A stretch of 49,670 nt of DNA from UBA2428 sp002343545 (lineage in GTDB: Bacteria > Bdellovibrionota > UBA2428), in NCBI GenBank assembly GCA_937952285.1, contig CALFZE010000078.1, forward strand, positions 1 to 49,670, written 5' to 3'. Below the pieces are notes generated by a model. The model was not told the origin of the DNA, did not search any database, and saw nothing but the letters and a program-made list of their open reading frames with translations. The position numbers and the translations under genes were made by a program. Below are positions 17,378 through 26,321 of this stretch, one piece after another. Positions within the stretch are counted from its first letter, which is position 1, and each line of letters starts with the position of its first letter.

Positions 17378-17384
17378 GAAAGTC

Positions 17385-18236
17385 ATGGCGCAAACGAAGT
17401 CCTCTCGCCGTCCCAAAGTGTCTCAGGCGAGACTTTCGTCCATGCCGGAAAAACTGCGCCTTACCGAAGAATCGTTGTTCCGTATTCTCTTGAACTGGGA
17501 GCTCGAACGGCGTCGGGCCGCGAATCCGCGCTACAGCCTTCGGGCCTTCGCCCGGCTCCTCAAAATCGATCCTACCCAACTTTCCCGCATCCTCACGGGC
17601 AGCCGGCGGCCGGGGACCCAGCTGCTGCCGCGCGCCCAGAAGATCCTCGGATTCCCGATGGAAGTCTTCACCTCCTTCGAGAACCGCACCAAACGCGAGA
17701 TCGATTCCGGATCCGAGATGGTCACCGCGCGGGACCTGGGCGTCGTCTTCGGCTGGGAGCACTTCGCGATCTACTCGCTGCTCGATATCCCGAACGCGCC
17801 GACCGATGCGCGCGGTATCTCGAAAACCTTGGGATTCGAAGCGGAACGAGGACAGAAGGTACTCGACGAACTCGTGGCCGAAGGCCTGCTTTCGTTCGAG
17901 AACGGAGCTTACCGGGAGATCTCGAACGCGGATTGGCTCGTCGTGACGCCGCGGCCCTCGCCCAACAACGACGAAGCCTATCGCACGCTCCATCGCACGC
18001 TCGCGCTTCGCAGCCTGGAATCGCTCGACTCCGATCCGCGCGAATCGCGCTCGCAGTCTTCGTCGCTCGCGGCCCTTTCTCCGGAGCTCTTGCCGCTCGC
18101 ACGGCTCTACATCGGCCACTTCCGCCGCACGCTCATGGACCTTCTTTCGGATTACCGAAAGGACAACTCGGAGGTTTACGCCCTCCAGATTTCTCTCTTT
18201 CCGCTGACGAACATGCGGGAAAGGAAAACATCTTAG
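17385..18236 (+). CDS. TIGR02147-type regulator with HTH
   Basis: The 283-residue product resembles the TIGR02147/DUF4423 family, which is expanded in Bdellovibrio and Fibrobacter and has no established function. An XRE-like helix-turn-helix lies at about residues 50-90 (SLRAFARLLKIDPTQLSRI), followed by a winged-helix-like block (about 125-185) and a helical C-terminal part with the usual hydrophobic ending (VYALQISLFPLT). It is likely a DNA-binding regulator. Its stop codon overlaps the GTG of the next gene by one base (TAGTG), so it is coupled to the SH3/barrel protein. Confidence 0.88.
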   Translation: MAQTKSSRRPKVSQARLSSMPEKLRLTEESLFRILLNWELERRRAANPRYSLRAFARLLKIDPTQLSRILTGSRRPGTQLLPRAQKILGFPMEVFTSFENRTKREIDSGSEMVTARDLGVVFGWEHFAIYSLLDIPNAPTDARGISKTLGFEAERGQKVLDELVAEGLLSFENGAYREISNADWLVVTPRPSPNNDEAYRTLHRTLALRSLESLDSDPRESRSQSSSLAALSPELLPLARLYIGHFRRTLMDLLSDYRKDNSEVYALQISLFPLTNMRERKTS

Positions 18237-18973
18237 TGAAAGCATCCATCGTATCCTTCACCCTCGTGCTCTCGGCGCTCTGTTCGGGCTTCGCGCATGC
18301 CGCCGAGAAGGGCGTTCTCCTCAAAGCAGAGACTCTCTTCCTGAAGAAGGACGGCAAGCTCGTCAAAGTCGCGCAGCTCGCGAAAGATTCCGAAGTCGAG
18401 ATCCTCCGCCGATCGCCAGGAGGGCGTTGGCTCGGCGTCCGAACGGCCAAAGCGAAAGGATGGATCAAAGCCGAATCCGTCCAGGAAGCCGGCGTGCCCC
18501 AGAGCGACGACGGCGGCCAAGATCCCGTCGTGGTGGACGCAGAAACGGGCGAGGCCGCGAGCAGCGATCGCGACAAGAACGAGCTCCAGATCTGGGGCAA
18601 CTGGTCGGGCTATACGGGCCTCGGACTCGGCGTCGGGATGAACTTTCCCTTCGCGCGCTGGGATACCCTGCGGCTCGACGGCGCGGTCGAGGCCCTCGTC
18701 TACGCCTTCAACTCGGCCTTTCCGGTCGCCGCTTCCGGGCACTTGCGCCTGATGAAGGAGTTCAGCTCTTTCGAAGTCGGCGGCGGCGCGAACTTCGGCT
18801 GGACCCAGTTCTTCAAGCACACCGACATCGTCACGAGCACCTACGGCTACGGACTCGACTTCACGGGGGCTTTCCGCGGCAAAACCGGATGGAAAGTCCT
18901 CCTCGAAGCCCGCATGGGCCTCCGCGGCGGCATCGGCTTCACCTATCTCGGCGGGATCTCCTTCCCGCTCTAA
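18236..18973 (+). CDS. SH3-domain protein with C-terminal barrel-like region
   Basis: The 245-residue product has a signal peptide (cleavage near AHAA), a bacterial SH3-like domain (about 25-85, with KVAQLAKDSEVEIL and GRWLGVRT), a short acidic linker and a C-terminal half made of Gly/aromatic strands ending in GGISFPL, as in small outer-membrane barrels. A periplasmic SH3 domain tethered to a barrel could link the outer membrane to peptidoglycan. I chose the GTG at 18236 because it starts the signal peptide, has AAGGAAA upstream and overlaps the regulator's stop. It faces the next gene tail to tail. Confidence 0.82.
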   Translation: MKASIVSFTLVLSALCSGFAHAAEKGVLLKAETLFLKKDGKLVKVAQLAKDSEVEILRRSPGGRWLGVRTAKAKGWIKAESVQEAGVPQSDDGGQDPVVVDAETGEAASSDRDKNELQIWGNWSGYTGLGLGVGMNFPFARWDTLRLDGAVEALVYAFNSAFPVAASGHLRLMKEFSSFEVGGGANFGWTQFFKHTDIVTSTYGYGLDFTGAFRGKTGWKVLLEARMGLRGGIGFTYLGGISFPL

Positions 18974-18976
18974 GGG

Positions 18977-20050
18977 CTATTCTCCGCGGCCTCCGAAAAG
19001 GGGACGGCGCTTGAACACGGAGCCGCCCGCGCCGCTTCCGGACGGCGACGGCGCGGTCGTCTTCGCTTCGCGCGGCGAGGAACTCGGCGACGCCGCGTGG
19101 GCGCCGGAACCCGTCGATCGCGCGGGAGCGGCTTCGGCCACCGATTCTTCCGATTGGACCGCGACCGACTGGGCGTACTTTCGACCGTAGATGGAGCGAA
19201 CCTCGCCCCAGAACTCGCCGGATTGGTTGGCCAGCGAGTCGTAACGCTTCGTGAACTCCGCGTACATGCGGTCGATCGTTCGCGCGTCGTCTTCTTTATG
19301 GGCGAGGATGCACTCGGCCGACTTCGTGTTCAAACGTGTGCGACTCAAGGCTTTCGCGCGCGCGGCATCGATCCCGTACTTCAACGCCGCGATCCCGTCC
19401 GCGCATTTTTTCGTCGCGCGCTCGTTCGCCCAGTTGATCGTCTTACGTTCGGAGGCCATCGATTTTTCGAGTTGCGCGCGGGAAGGGAGATTGGGATCCG
19501 GCTTCAAACCGTACTTCTCGCGTTCCTGAACGCTCGCGAGCTGCTTGGCCAAAGCTTCGTAGTTTTTGAGTTCAGGCTGGTTGCCCTTGTCGGACTCCAT
19601 GAAGCTGTAGGCCCCGCCATGGAACTTGCCGTAGAGATCGTAGGTCAGTTCGAGCGAACCCAGAAAGTCCGCCAGTCGAAGGCCTCCGCCACGAGGATTG
19701 TAGAGAATGGGGTTCGGGTTCGCTCCCGTAGCTTCGTTCTGAAGCTCTTCCGGACTCATCGCGCAGCGAGGCAGAAGGGCCGCGCCCTGCTGAACGGCGA
19801 CGGCAAAAACACCGCAGGCGTTGCCGTAGCACCCACTGGAGGAAGGCTTGCACTGGTCCGTTTCGATGTTCCTAAAAACGCCCGAGTCTCGTTTGGCCCG
19901 GAAAGTCACGTTCTCCCCCATCGAGAAGCTGACTTCGTTCTCGGACTCCCAACTCTCGTCGGCGTCTTGCTGCGGCGATTTGCTCCCGCCGGCCCAAGCC
20001 GATCCGGCCACTAAGACAAGCGGAAGCCAAAACGAGGGAATGATTCGCAT
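18977..20050 (-). CDS. Secreted Cys-containing hypothetical protein
   Basis: The 357-residue product has a signal peptide (cleavage near SAWA), an N-terminal part with five closely spaced cysteines (about 66-95), a long helical middle with many charged residues and a Ser/Ala/Pro-rich tail (about 300-345). No family is recognised. The ATG at 20050 begins the signal peptide; the nearest AGGAG is 13 bases upstream, further than usual. It is transcribed separately from murD, because a strong terminator lies between them, and it lies between the two halves of the cell-wall cluster. Confidence 0.75.
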   Translation of the reverse strand: MRIIPSFWLPLVLVAGSAWAGGSKSPQQDADESWESENEVSFSMGENVTFRAKRDSGVFRNIETDQCKPSSSGCYGNACGVFAVAVQQGAALLPRCAMSPEELQNEATGANPNPILYNPRGGGLRLADFLGSLELTYDLYGKFHGGAYSFMESDKGNQPELKNYEALAKQLASVQEREKYGLKPDPNLPSRAQLEKSMASERKTINWANERATKKCADGIAALKYGIDAARAKALSRTRLNTKSAECILAHKEDDARTIDRMYAEFTKRYDSLANQSGEFWGEVRSIYGRKYAQSVAVQSEESVAEAAPARSTGSGAHAASPSSSPREAKTTAPSPSGSGAGGSVFKRRPLFGGRGE

Positions 20051-20090
20051 AGAACCATCATAGGCTCCTACGGGCCTTCGCCCGGATGTC

Positions 20091-20127
20091 AAAAAAACCT
20101 CGGCCACGCCAAAGCGTAGCCAAGGTT
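20091..20127 (-). terminator. Rho-independent terminator of mraY-murD
   Basis: A 14-bp stem with two G-T pairs (20096-20109 with 20114-20127, loop of 4) is followed on the minus strand by seven T residues. It lies 28 bases after the murD stop. It isolates mraY-murD from the downstream genes, so ftsW and the rest need their own promoter. Confidence 0.93.
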
Positions 20128-20155
20128 TTCCTCGGGGACAGCGAATCTATACGGT

Positions 20156-21553
20156 CTAAATGTAGTTGAGCTTGCGCGGCTGCGCGAGCTGCAGCACGAG
20201 CTTACGGAAGTAATCCGCGCGCTCCGCGTGGTGCGCGAATTGATCCGTGCCCTCGCACATCGGCGAGAAGAGGACGACATCGCCGCCGCGGGACTTCTGG
20301 TAAGCGATCAAGATGGCTTCCTCGACCGTACCGACCAAGAAGGTCTCGGTGAAGTCGCCCAGAGCCCGGTTGATCTTCTCTTTGGCTTCGCCGACGAGGA
20401 TCAAGTTCTTGACGCGCTGACGGACATGCGGCGCGAGCGCGCTGTAGTCCGCGTTCTTGTCGCGACCGCCCGAGATCAGGATCAGCGGTTCTTGGAAGGC
20501 TTGCAAAGTGCGCAGCGAAGCGGCCGGGTTCGCGCCGTGCGAGTCGCCGTAGAAAGCGACGGAGTTGATACGCTTCACGAACTCGATGCGGCCGGGCAGG
20601 GCCGAGAACGAGTCGATCACGCCCTGAACCACGACGGGCTTGACGCCCATCTGCAACGCCAAGAGCGACGCCGCCATGAGGTTCTCACGGTTACCGGGAC
20701 CGCGCAGACGCAGATTCTTGAGTTCGAACGAATGCTCGGTCGCCTGACCGACTTCGGTGCCCACGCGCACTTTCATCTCGTTCTTGTTCGCCCAAGCGCC
20801 GTCGAAATTCTGCGGCAGCTCGGAGCCGCCGAAGAAGGCGAGCTTGCCCGAGATTTGTTGCGCGAAAGCCAACGTATTCGCGTCGCCCGCGTTCAAGAGC
20901 ACGCGGGTTTCCAAACCCACGTTGCGGAAGACTTCGCGGTTCGCCGCGAAGTAGGTCTCGAGATTGGGGTAACGGTGCAAATGATCTTCGGCGAGGTTCG
21001 TGAAGATCACCGTCTCGGGCTTGAAGTTACGAATGCCTTCGAGCTGGAACGAGTTCGCCACGGCCACGACGTAATCGGCCGGCTTCGACTTGTTGAGGTA
21101 ATCGGCCAGGGGCTGGTCGACGTTCGCGTAGACCGTCTTGCCGGCGCCTTCGAGCATGCGCGTGAGGAGCGCCGCCGTCGTCGATTTGCCGTTCGTGCCG
21201 GCGACCGCGATGAAGGGCTCGTCGGCCTGGGTCGAAACGAATTCGAGCTCGGAAACGACCTCGATGCCGCTCGTGCGGGCGAACTCGAGAACCTTCAGAT
21301 CCATCGGCACGCCCGGGGTCACGACGACGAGCTGCGCGCCTTCGAAAGTCTTCTGCTGGTATTCGCCGCATTCGAGGCGGAACTTGCTCAGATCGAGGGC
21401 TTCTTCGAGAAGCGGGCGAACTTTCTCTTCGGGTCGGTTATCGACCAGGGTGACGTTCGCACCACGGCGAACGAGGAACTTGGTAAGGGCGACACCACTC
21501 GGGCCCGCGCCGACAACGACGGCAAGGCGACCTTTGAGAACAGCTCCCGACAT
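20156..21553 (-). CDS. murD: MurD-type Mur ligase, divergent
   Basis: The 465-residue Mur ligase follows mraY and should add glutamate to UDP-MurNAc-L-Ala. The P-loop is intact (AGTNGKSTT, 118-126), as are NLAEDH (186-191) and the carboxylysine-region pattern. Several MurD signatures differ: the usual NDSKATN is GDSHGAN (336-342), the usual LSPACASLDQF is FSPMCEGTDQF (429-439), LPHR is LPGR and SSFQLE is NSFQLE. From memory of the E. coli enzyme, T321, S415 and F422, which contact D-Glu, would be Ala, Gly and His here, while K348 is kept (K366). AGGAGG precedes the ATG. Ligase identity is firm; the amino acid added is uncertain. Confidence 0.88.
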   Translation of the reverse strand: MSGAVLKGRLAVVVGAGPSGVALTKFLVRRGANVTLVDNRPEEKVRPLLEEALDLSKFRLECGEYQQKTFEGAQLVVVTPGVPMDLKVLEFARTSGIEVVSELEFVSTQADEPFIAVAGTNGKSTTAALLTRMLEGAGKTVYANVDQPLADYLNKSKPADYVVAVANSFQLEGIRNFKPETVIFTNLAEDHLHRYPNLETYFAANREVFRNVGLETRVLLNAGDANTLAFAQQISGKLAFFGGSELPQNFDGAWANKNEMKVRVGTEVGQATEHSFELKNLRLRGPGNRENLMAASLLALQMGVKPVVVQGVIDSFSALPGRIEFVKRINSVAFYGDSHGANPAASLRTLQAFQEPLILISGGRDKNADYSALAPHVRQRVKNLILVGEAKEKINRALGDFTETFLVGTVEEAILIAYQKSRGGDVVLFSPMCEGTDQFAHHAERADYFRKLVLQLAQPRKLNYI

Positions 21554-21633
21554 TTCGCTTCCAACCTCCTGAAAACAGACTCCCAGAACCTGGGGCCCGC
21601 TTTATTGAAAAGCGAGCAATGGAGTCAACACAA

Positions 21634-22719
21634 TTACCGCAGTTTCAGGGTACTTAAGGCGAGGATCGCGAAGAGAATCGCGAGGATCCAGAATCTCACG
21701 ATGACCTTGGGCTCGGGCCAACCGATGAGTTCGAAGTGGTGATGGATCGGCGCCATCTTGAAGAGGCGCTTGCCGGTAAGTTTGAACGACGCGACTTGCA
21801 GGATGACGGAGACCGTCTCGAGGACGAAAACGCCTCCTAAAATAATCAATAAAATCTCGTTCTTAGTCGCAACCGCAAGGGCGCCCAGCGCCCCCCCGAG
21901 CGAAAGGGCGCCGACGTCGCCCATGAAGATCTGCGCGGGATAGGTGTTGAACCAAAGGAAAGCGACTCCGGCCGCCATTGTCGCAGCGCAGAAAACCGTC
22001 AGCTCACCGACTTCGGGAACGTACGGAATCTGAAGATAACGAGCGAACACGAAGTTTCCGCCCAAATAGCAGAGGAAGAAAAAAGCCGCGAAGTTGATGA
22101 TCGAAGGCCCGATCGCGAGGCCATCCAGACCGTCCGTCAGATTCACCGCGTTCGAAGCCGCCACGATCGTGAGCACGGTCAGCGGGATGTACCAAGGTCC
22201 CAGATCCAAGAAGAAGGTCTTGAAGAAGGGAAAGAAGAGATGACCTTGGCCGCCCCAGCCGTCCTGCGCGTGGTAGAGGCCGATGGCGACAAAGAGGGCC
22301 GAGATAACCTGGAGGCGGAACTTCCAACGGCTCGCGAGCCCTTTGGGGTCCTTACGGATGACCTTGAAGTAGTCGTCCAAGAAGCCGATCCCGGCGTAGG
22401 CCCACGTGATCGCGAGCATGAGCCAAACGTAGACGTTGCGCAGGTCGGCCCAGAGCAAAGTGCCCACGCTGAGACCGCCGACGATCAGCACGCCGCCCAT
22501 CGTGGGGGTGCCCTTTTTCTTGAGGTGCGACTGCGGACCGTCGTCGCGCACGGCCTGGCCGTACTGCTTGCGCTGAATAAGGCGGATGAACGGCTTCCCG
22601 AGGAAGAGCACGAAGAGGAGCGCCGTCAGCGCGGCGAGCCCCGATCGGAAGGTCAGGTAGCGGAAGACGTTGAACGAGGTGAACTGCGATTCGAATTGGG
22701 CAAGGTACCAATAAAGCAT
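21634..22719 (-). CDS. mraY: Phospho-MurNAc-pentapeptide transferase MraY
   Basis: MraY makes lipid I from UDP-MurNAc-pentapeptide and undecaprenyl phosphate in the inner membrane. The 361-residue protein has about ten membrane segments and the family motifs GTPTMGG, GFLDDYFKV with its Asp pair, NLTDGLDGLA and the final APIHHHFELIGW. The length is standard. The start has only a weak ribosome site. It is followed by murD after 80 bases that contain a small hairpin, and together they form a terminated unit. murE and murF, often upstream, are not in the window. Confidence 0.98.
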   Translation of the reverse strand: MLYWYLAQFESQFTSFNVFRYLTFRSGLAALTALLFVLFLGKPFIRLIQRKQYGQAVRDDGPQSHLKKKGTPTMGGVLIVGGLSVGTLLWADLRNVYVWLMLAITWAYAGIGFLDDYFKVIRKDPKGLASRWKFRLQVISALFVAIGLYHAQDGWGGQGHLFFPFFKTFFLDLGPWYIPLTVLTIVAASNAVNLTDGLDGLAIGPSIINFAAFFFLCYLGGNFVFARYLQIPYVPEVGELTVFCAATMAAGVAFLWFNTYPAQIFMGDVGALSLGGALGALAVATKNEILLIILGGVFVLETVSVILQVASFKLTGKRLFKMAPIHHHFELIGWPEPKVIVRFWILAILFAILALSTLKLR

Positions 22720-22777
22720 TTGGCCGCCAGTCTAACAGCCCGGCGGCCGAATGCGAGGGGAGAGCTCTCTCGTGTCC

Positions 22778-23551
22778 CTAAGGGGTCGGCGCGGGAGTCG
22801 AAGTCGGACCAGGACTTGGGGCGAGAGTAACGGTGGGGCTCGGATCGGGTGCCTTCCAAGGCAAAGCCTCGACAAGAACGTTGTCGATGCCCCGTTGCGG
22901 TACGAGCAGCGCCCGGTCCGAACACTGGTGGGTCGTGACGTCCCGGTAGATTTTCGTGAGGGTATTGCCGAGCACTCGGTAACTGACCTTGGCCTCGTAG
23001 AGAGAGAACTCGTCTTCAAGATCGGCGTAGGAACGATCATAAGCCGAGGCGGAACAACGGAAACGCAGGGGGGTCTGCTCCGTGCAAAAGAGGTTCAGAG
23101 TTTTCTGATCGACCTTCAGCCGGTACTCGTTGGCGGCCTCGCCTTCATACCCGTAAGGGTTCCTCTCGACCGAGAGGACACGAAAGCTCCGAACCGAAAC
23201 GTCGATCGAGAAAGGGCGCAGGACCGTCCCGTCTACGTTGCTGTCTCGGAGTTCGAACTCGTAGGTCCAGTCATCCACCCGCGAAACGCCAACGACCGGT
23301 TGAAGCTGGGGCGGCGTCACGGGCAAGGAACTGATCGTGCCCTCGATCGAAGGCTCGAGGTGAATGCGTCGACAAGCTTGAAGCGTGTACTGGGAAGCGG
23401 GAAGCCAAAGGTCGCCGTCGGAGCTCATCGATTCCCCCGACCGGTAGTCGCCGTAATCCGATCGTTTGCCGAGTAGCTCGCAGGCCGAGACCGCGAGAAG
23501 CGCCAAGAGGAATACCAAGCCGAATCCCATCGGCCGAATGTATCGTTGCAT
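22778..23551 (-). CDS. Hypothetical lipoprotein
   Basis: The 257-residue product has a lipoprotein signal with lipobox LAVSAC (Cys24), a central domain of about 190 residues with four further cysteines and beta-rich pattern, and a Pro/Thr/Ser-rich tail. I do not recognise the family. AAGGAG precedes the ATG at 23551. It lies 28 bases after the barrel gene and so is probably co-transcribed with it from the sigma-54-like promoter near 24412. It may be an outer-membrane partner of that barrel. Confidence 0.8.
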   Translation of the reverse strand: MQRYIRPMGFGLVFLLALLAVSACELLGKRSDYGDYRSGESMSSDGDLWLPASQYTLQACRRIHLEPSIEGTISSLPVTPPQLQPVVGVSRVDDWTYEFELRDSNVDGTVLRPFSIDVSVRSFRVLSVERNPYGYEGEAANEYRLKVDQKTLNLFCTEQTPLRFRCSASAYDRSYADLEDEFSLYEAKVSYRVLGNTLTKIYRDVTTHQCSDRALLVPQRGIDNVLVEALPWKAPDPSPTVTLAPSPGPTSTPAPTP

Positions 23552-23579
23552 AGAAGCGTCTCCTTGAAATCTCGGAAGC

Positions 23580-24377
23580 CTAGAAACGCCAACCGGCGCC
23601 GAGGTCCGCGAGGAAATATCCGTAGTTTCCGCGTCCGCCCGCGGTCAGGAAAAAATCATCCGCGCCAAAGTTGAAGTTCGTGCGCACGCCAAGGTGGATC
23701 GTGCCGATATTGCTTGTCGCCGCCGAGATCGTCGAGGCGCCGCTCGTCACGCCTAGCTCCAAGAAGTCTTCGATGCCGAAGAGGCTCAGACGGAAAGGCA
23801 GAAGCTCGAGTTCGGCACCTCCGTAGAAACTGCCCCCGTAGGCTTGGCTGGAACGATTGGCCATACCGCCGAAGAAGGTGAGCCCGAAGTGCCGGCTCGG
23901 CAAAAAACTCAGACTGACTCCCCCACCAAAACCTTGCGCCCAATGGGTTCCGCTTCCGCCCCAATCCAAATTTTCGGAACTTTCTCCCGTCCCGACAAGC
24001 GCCATTCGAAAACGCTTCTTTCGATTCTTCGCCTCGCTCGAAAGCGGGAGCGGAGCGACCGAGGTGGACGGCGAAGCCGCTCGTGACGAACTCTCGACGA
24101 CTTGAGCAACCGGCGCTTCCGAAGGCAGTCCTTCCGGAATCGTTTCATCGATTTCACTCTCGACCAGGTTGGGACCGGATTTTTTTACGTCGACCGACGG
24201 AGTTTCTTTCGAAAGCCCCGTCTCGGGCTTGGCCGCCACCTCTTTTGGGGTCGGCTCCGGATTGAAATAGAAATTGTAAACCGCCGCCGAAGCCGTTCCG
24301 CTCGCAAGCAGGCAGCTTCCGAGCCATCGGCCGAGCTTTGCCGAGCTTCGACGAGAAAGACTCTTACTTGATCTCAT
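23580..24377 (-). CDS. Outer-membrane beta-barrel protein
   Basis: The 265-residue product has an export signal (cleavage near TASA), a Pro/Glu/Ser-rich periplasmic stretch (about 35-115) and a C-terminal barrel of about 150 residues with repeated Gly/aromatic strands, ending in Trp-Arg-Phe, a typical C-terminal barrel signal. AAGGAG lies six bases before the ATG. A good sigma-54 promoter match sits upstream, directly after the sigma-54 activator gene. It is the likely first gene of a two-gene output operon. Its cargo or structural role is unknown. Confidence 0.82.
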   Translation of the reverse strand: MRSSKSLSRRSSAKLGRWLGSCLLASGTASAAVYNFYFNPEPTPKEVAAKPETGLSKETPSVDVKKSGPNLVESEIDETIPEGLPSEAPVAQVVESSSRAASPSTSVAPLPLSSEAKNRKKRFRMALVGTGESSENLDWGGSGTHWAQGFGGGVSLSFLPSRHFGLTFFGGMANRSSQAYGGSFYGGAELELLPFRLSLFGIEDFLELGVTSGASTISAATSNIGTIHLGVRTNFNFGADDFFLTAGGRGNYGYFLADLGAGWRF

Positions 24378-24403
24378 TTCGTTCTCCTTTCGGAAGGATG
24401 AAA

Positions 24404-24420
24404 TGCTCGAAGCGTGCCGA
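24404..24420 (-). promoter_or_regulatory. Sigma-54 (-24/-12) promoter candidate
   Basis: Read on the minus strand, TCGGCACGCTTCGAGCA matches the consensus TTGGCACG-N4-TTGCA at the invariant GG (24418-24417) and GC (24406-24405) with the correct spacing, and keeps the whole GGCACG core. The predicted start near 24393 leaves a 16-base leader that contains AAGGAG. The divergent ATCGG/CCGAT pair at 24421-24425 and 24454-24458 could belong to an upstream activator site. Confidence 0.6.
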
Positions 24421-24482
24421 ATCGGACGCCTCCTAAGTGAGCGAAGCCACGGACCGATGACCCCATGCGCCTGACGACCTTG

Positions 24483-26321
24483 TCAGGTCGCACTGTCATC
24501 GTCGTCTCCCTCGGTGCCGGCGATCATGCGGTAAAGCGTCCGCTCCGAGATTCCCAACGTAGCGGCCGTATCCGCCCGATTGCCGCCGCTCGACTCGAGG
24601 GCCTTGCGAACGTAGGTATCCGTGAATCGTTTCTGTGCCTCGCGAAGCTTGAGATCCGTCGGCCCGACGTCGGGCTCGAGGCGGCCCCCTTCGATCGAAA
24701 GGCCCAAGTCTTTGGCCCCGATCGCATCGGTTTCACCCAGCCAAACGGCCCGCTGCAGGACTTGATTGAGCTCTCGCACGTTCCCTGGCCAGGGATACTG
24801 CTTGAGCGCGACGACCGCGTCACCGTTCAGTTTCGTCTCGAACCCATTCGCACGCAGAAGATGGCGCGAGAGGCCCTCGATGTCGTCGCGGCGCTCGCGC
24901 AACGACGGCACCGGAATCTCGGCCCCCCGCAAACGGAAGTAAAGGTCCTGACGGAAGCTTCCCTTCGCCACGGCGTCGCCCAAATCTCGATGCGTCGCCG
25001 CGAGGACGCGGACATCGATCTTGACGGGAGCCCGGGCACCGACGGGCTCGACTTCCCCTTCCTGCAGGACCCGCAAGAGCTTGGCTTGCAACTCGAGCGG
25101 AAGCTCCCCGATTTCGTCCAGAAAGAGCGTGCCGCCACTCGCCATACGAAAACGGCCCGGTTCCGAACGGAGCGCACCCGTGAACGCGCCCTTTTCGTGA
25201 CCGAACAGCATGGACTCGATGAGGCTTTCGGGAATGGCCGCGCAATTGAGCGCCACGAAAGGCCCCTTGGCCCGCGAGCTGCGGGCGTGGATTTCGCGCG
25301 CGACGACTTCCTTTCCCGTACCGGTTTCGCCGGTGACGAGAAGGGGAAGGGGCGAAGGCGCGAGTTTTTCGACGAGACGTAGAAGCCGGCGGACGGGCTC
25401 CGACTCACCCCAGTAAGGCCCTTTTTCGACGACCTCGTTCGAGCGAAGTCGACGGGCCTCTTGTCGCGCCCGCACGAGTTCGGCCTGCGTCGCAACGAGA
25501 AGTGCGGCCTGGCCGGTGACAAGCGCCAAGTCCTCGAGCGAGGTGGCCTCGATCTCGCGACCGGGGGAATGCGTAAAAAGAAAGAGCGCACCGAAAGGAC
25601 GTCCGTCCACGACCAAGGGAAGACACGCGAGCGAGTAGATCCTCGACCCCATGAGTGAAGGCAATCGAGACCACGGATGATCGATAAGGTTCGATACGAC
25701 GACCGGACGACGCGTACGGAGCGCTTCCCGAAGCGCCGTATGGCTGATGAGATCCGCGGAGCGCACCCGTGGCGCGGCGTTCTCATCGTGAGCCTCGCTC
25801 AAAGTCCGCCAGGCGCCTTCGGAGTCTTCCGCCACGAGCGTCGACCGCTCGGCTTTGGTGATGGACAACGAAGCCCTCAGCAAAATCGCGAGCCCATGAT
25901 CGACGGCCCCGCGCTCATGGGCGACGGCCGAGAAGCGAGCCAAAGCCTCGAGGGCGGGGTTACGGGCCGTGGGTTCGACGCGTTGACTCCCCAAGAAGAC
26001 CGCGTGTCCATCTTTCCACTCGATCAGATCACCGGGTACGAGCGAGGCCTCGCCCGAAAGCCCGCGCTTGTTCAAAGTCAGCTTCGCCTCGCCCTCCAGA
26101 ACACGCCAGGACTCCCCTTGCCGAAGGAGCGTGAAGAGGAGAGCTTTCTGCCGAGTCACGACCGCATGGTCGAAACTCGTGTCCGCGCCGAAGCTTTCGA
26201 TGGCCTTGGAGAGGCTAAGGAACTTGGCTCCTTCGAGATCACGAATCAAAAGCGAATCGACCACCGCGGCGGCCGTGTCCCGGCGCTCGTGCTTAGCGGG
26301 CTCGAATGACGACAGGTTCAT
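24483..26321 (-). CDS. Sigma-54-dependent transcriptional activator (FHA-like, GAF, AAA+, Fis HTH)
   Basis: The 612-residue protein activates sigma-54 RNA polymerase. Residues about 20-112 look like a degenerate FHA phosphothreonine-binding domain (ending VPGDLIEW and VFLG). About 125-285 is a GAF sensor. The AAA+ domain spans about 303-530, with Walker A GETGTGKE (331-338), GAFTGA for sigma-54 contact (378-383) and Walker B GGTLFLDEIGE. A Fis-type helix-turn-helix ends the protein (about 575-600). No receiver domain is present. Its start overlaps the kinase gene by 29 bases. A kinase-controlled activator is the natural reading, but phosphorylation is inferred. Confidence 0.95.
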   Translation of the reverse strand: MNLSSFEPAKHERRDTAAAVVDSLLIRDLEGAKFLSLSKAIESFGADTSFDHAVVTRQKALLFTLLRQGESWRVLEGEAKLTLNKRGLSGEASLVPGDLIEWKDGHAVFLGSQRVEPTARNPALEALARFSAVAHERGAVDHGLAILLRASLSITKAERSTLVAEDSEGAWRTLSEAHDENAAPRVRSADLISHTALREALRTRRPVVVSNLIDHPWSRLPSLMGSRIYSLACLPLVVDGRPFGALFLFTHSPGREIEATSLEDLALVTGQAALLVATQAELVRARQEARRLRSNEVVEKGPYWGESEPVRRLLRLVEKLAPSPLPLLVTGETGTGKEVVAREIHARSSRAKGPFVALNCAAIPESLIESMLFGHEKGAFTGALRSEPGRFRMASGGTLFLDEIGELPLELQAKLLRVLQEGEVEPVGARAPVKIDVRVLAATHRDLGDAVAKGSFRQDLYFRLRGAEIPVPSLRERRDDIEGLSRHLLRANGFETKLNGDAVVALKQYPWPGNVRELNQVLQRAVWLGETDAIGAKDLGLSIEGGRLEPDVGPTDLKLREAQKRFTDTYVRKALESSGGNRADTAATLGISERTLYRMIAGTEGDDDDSAT

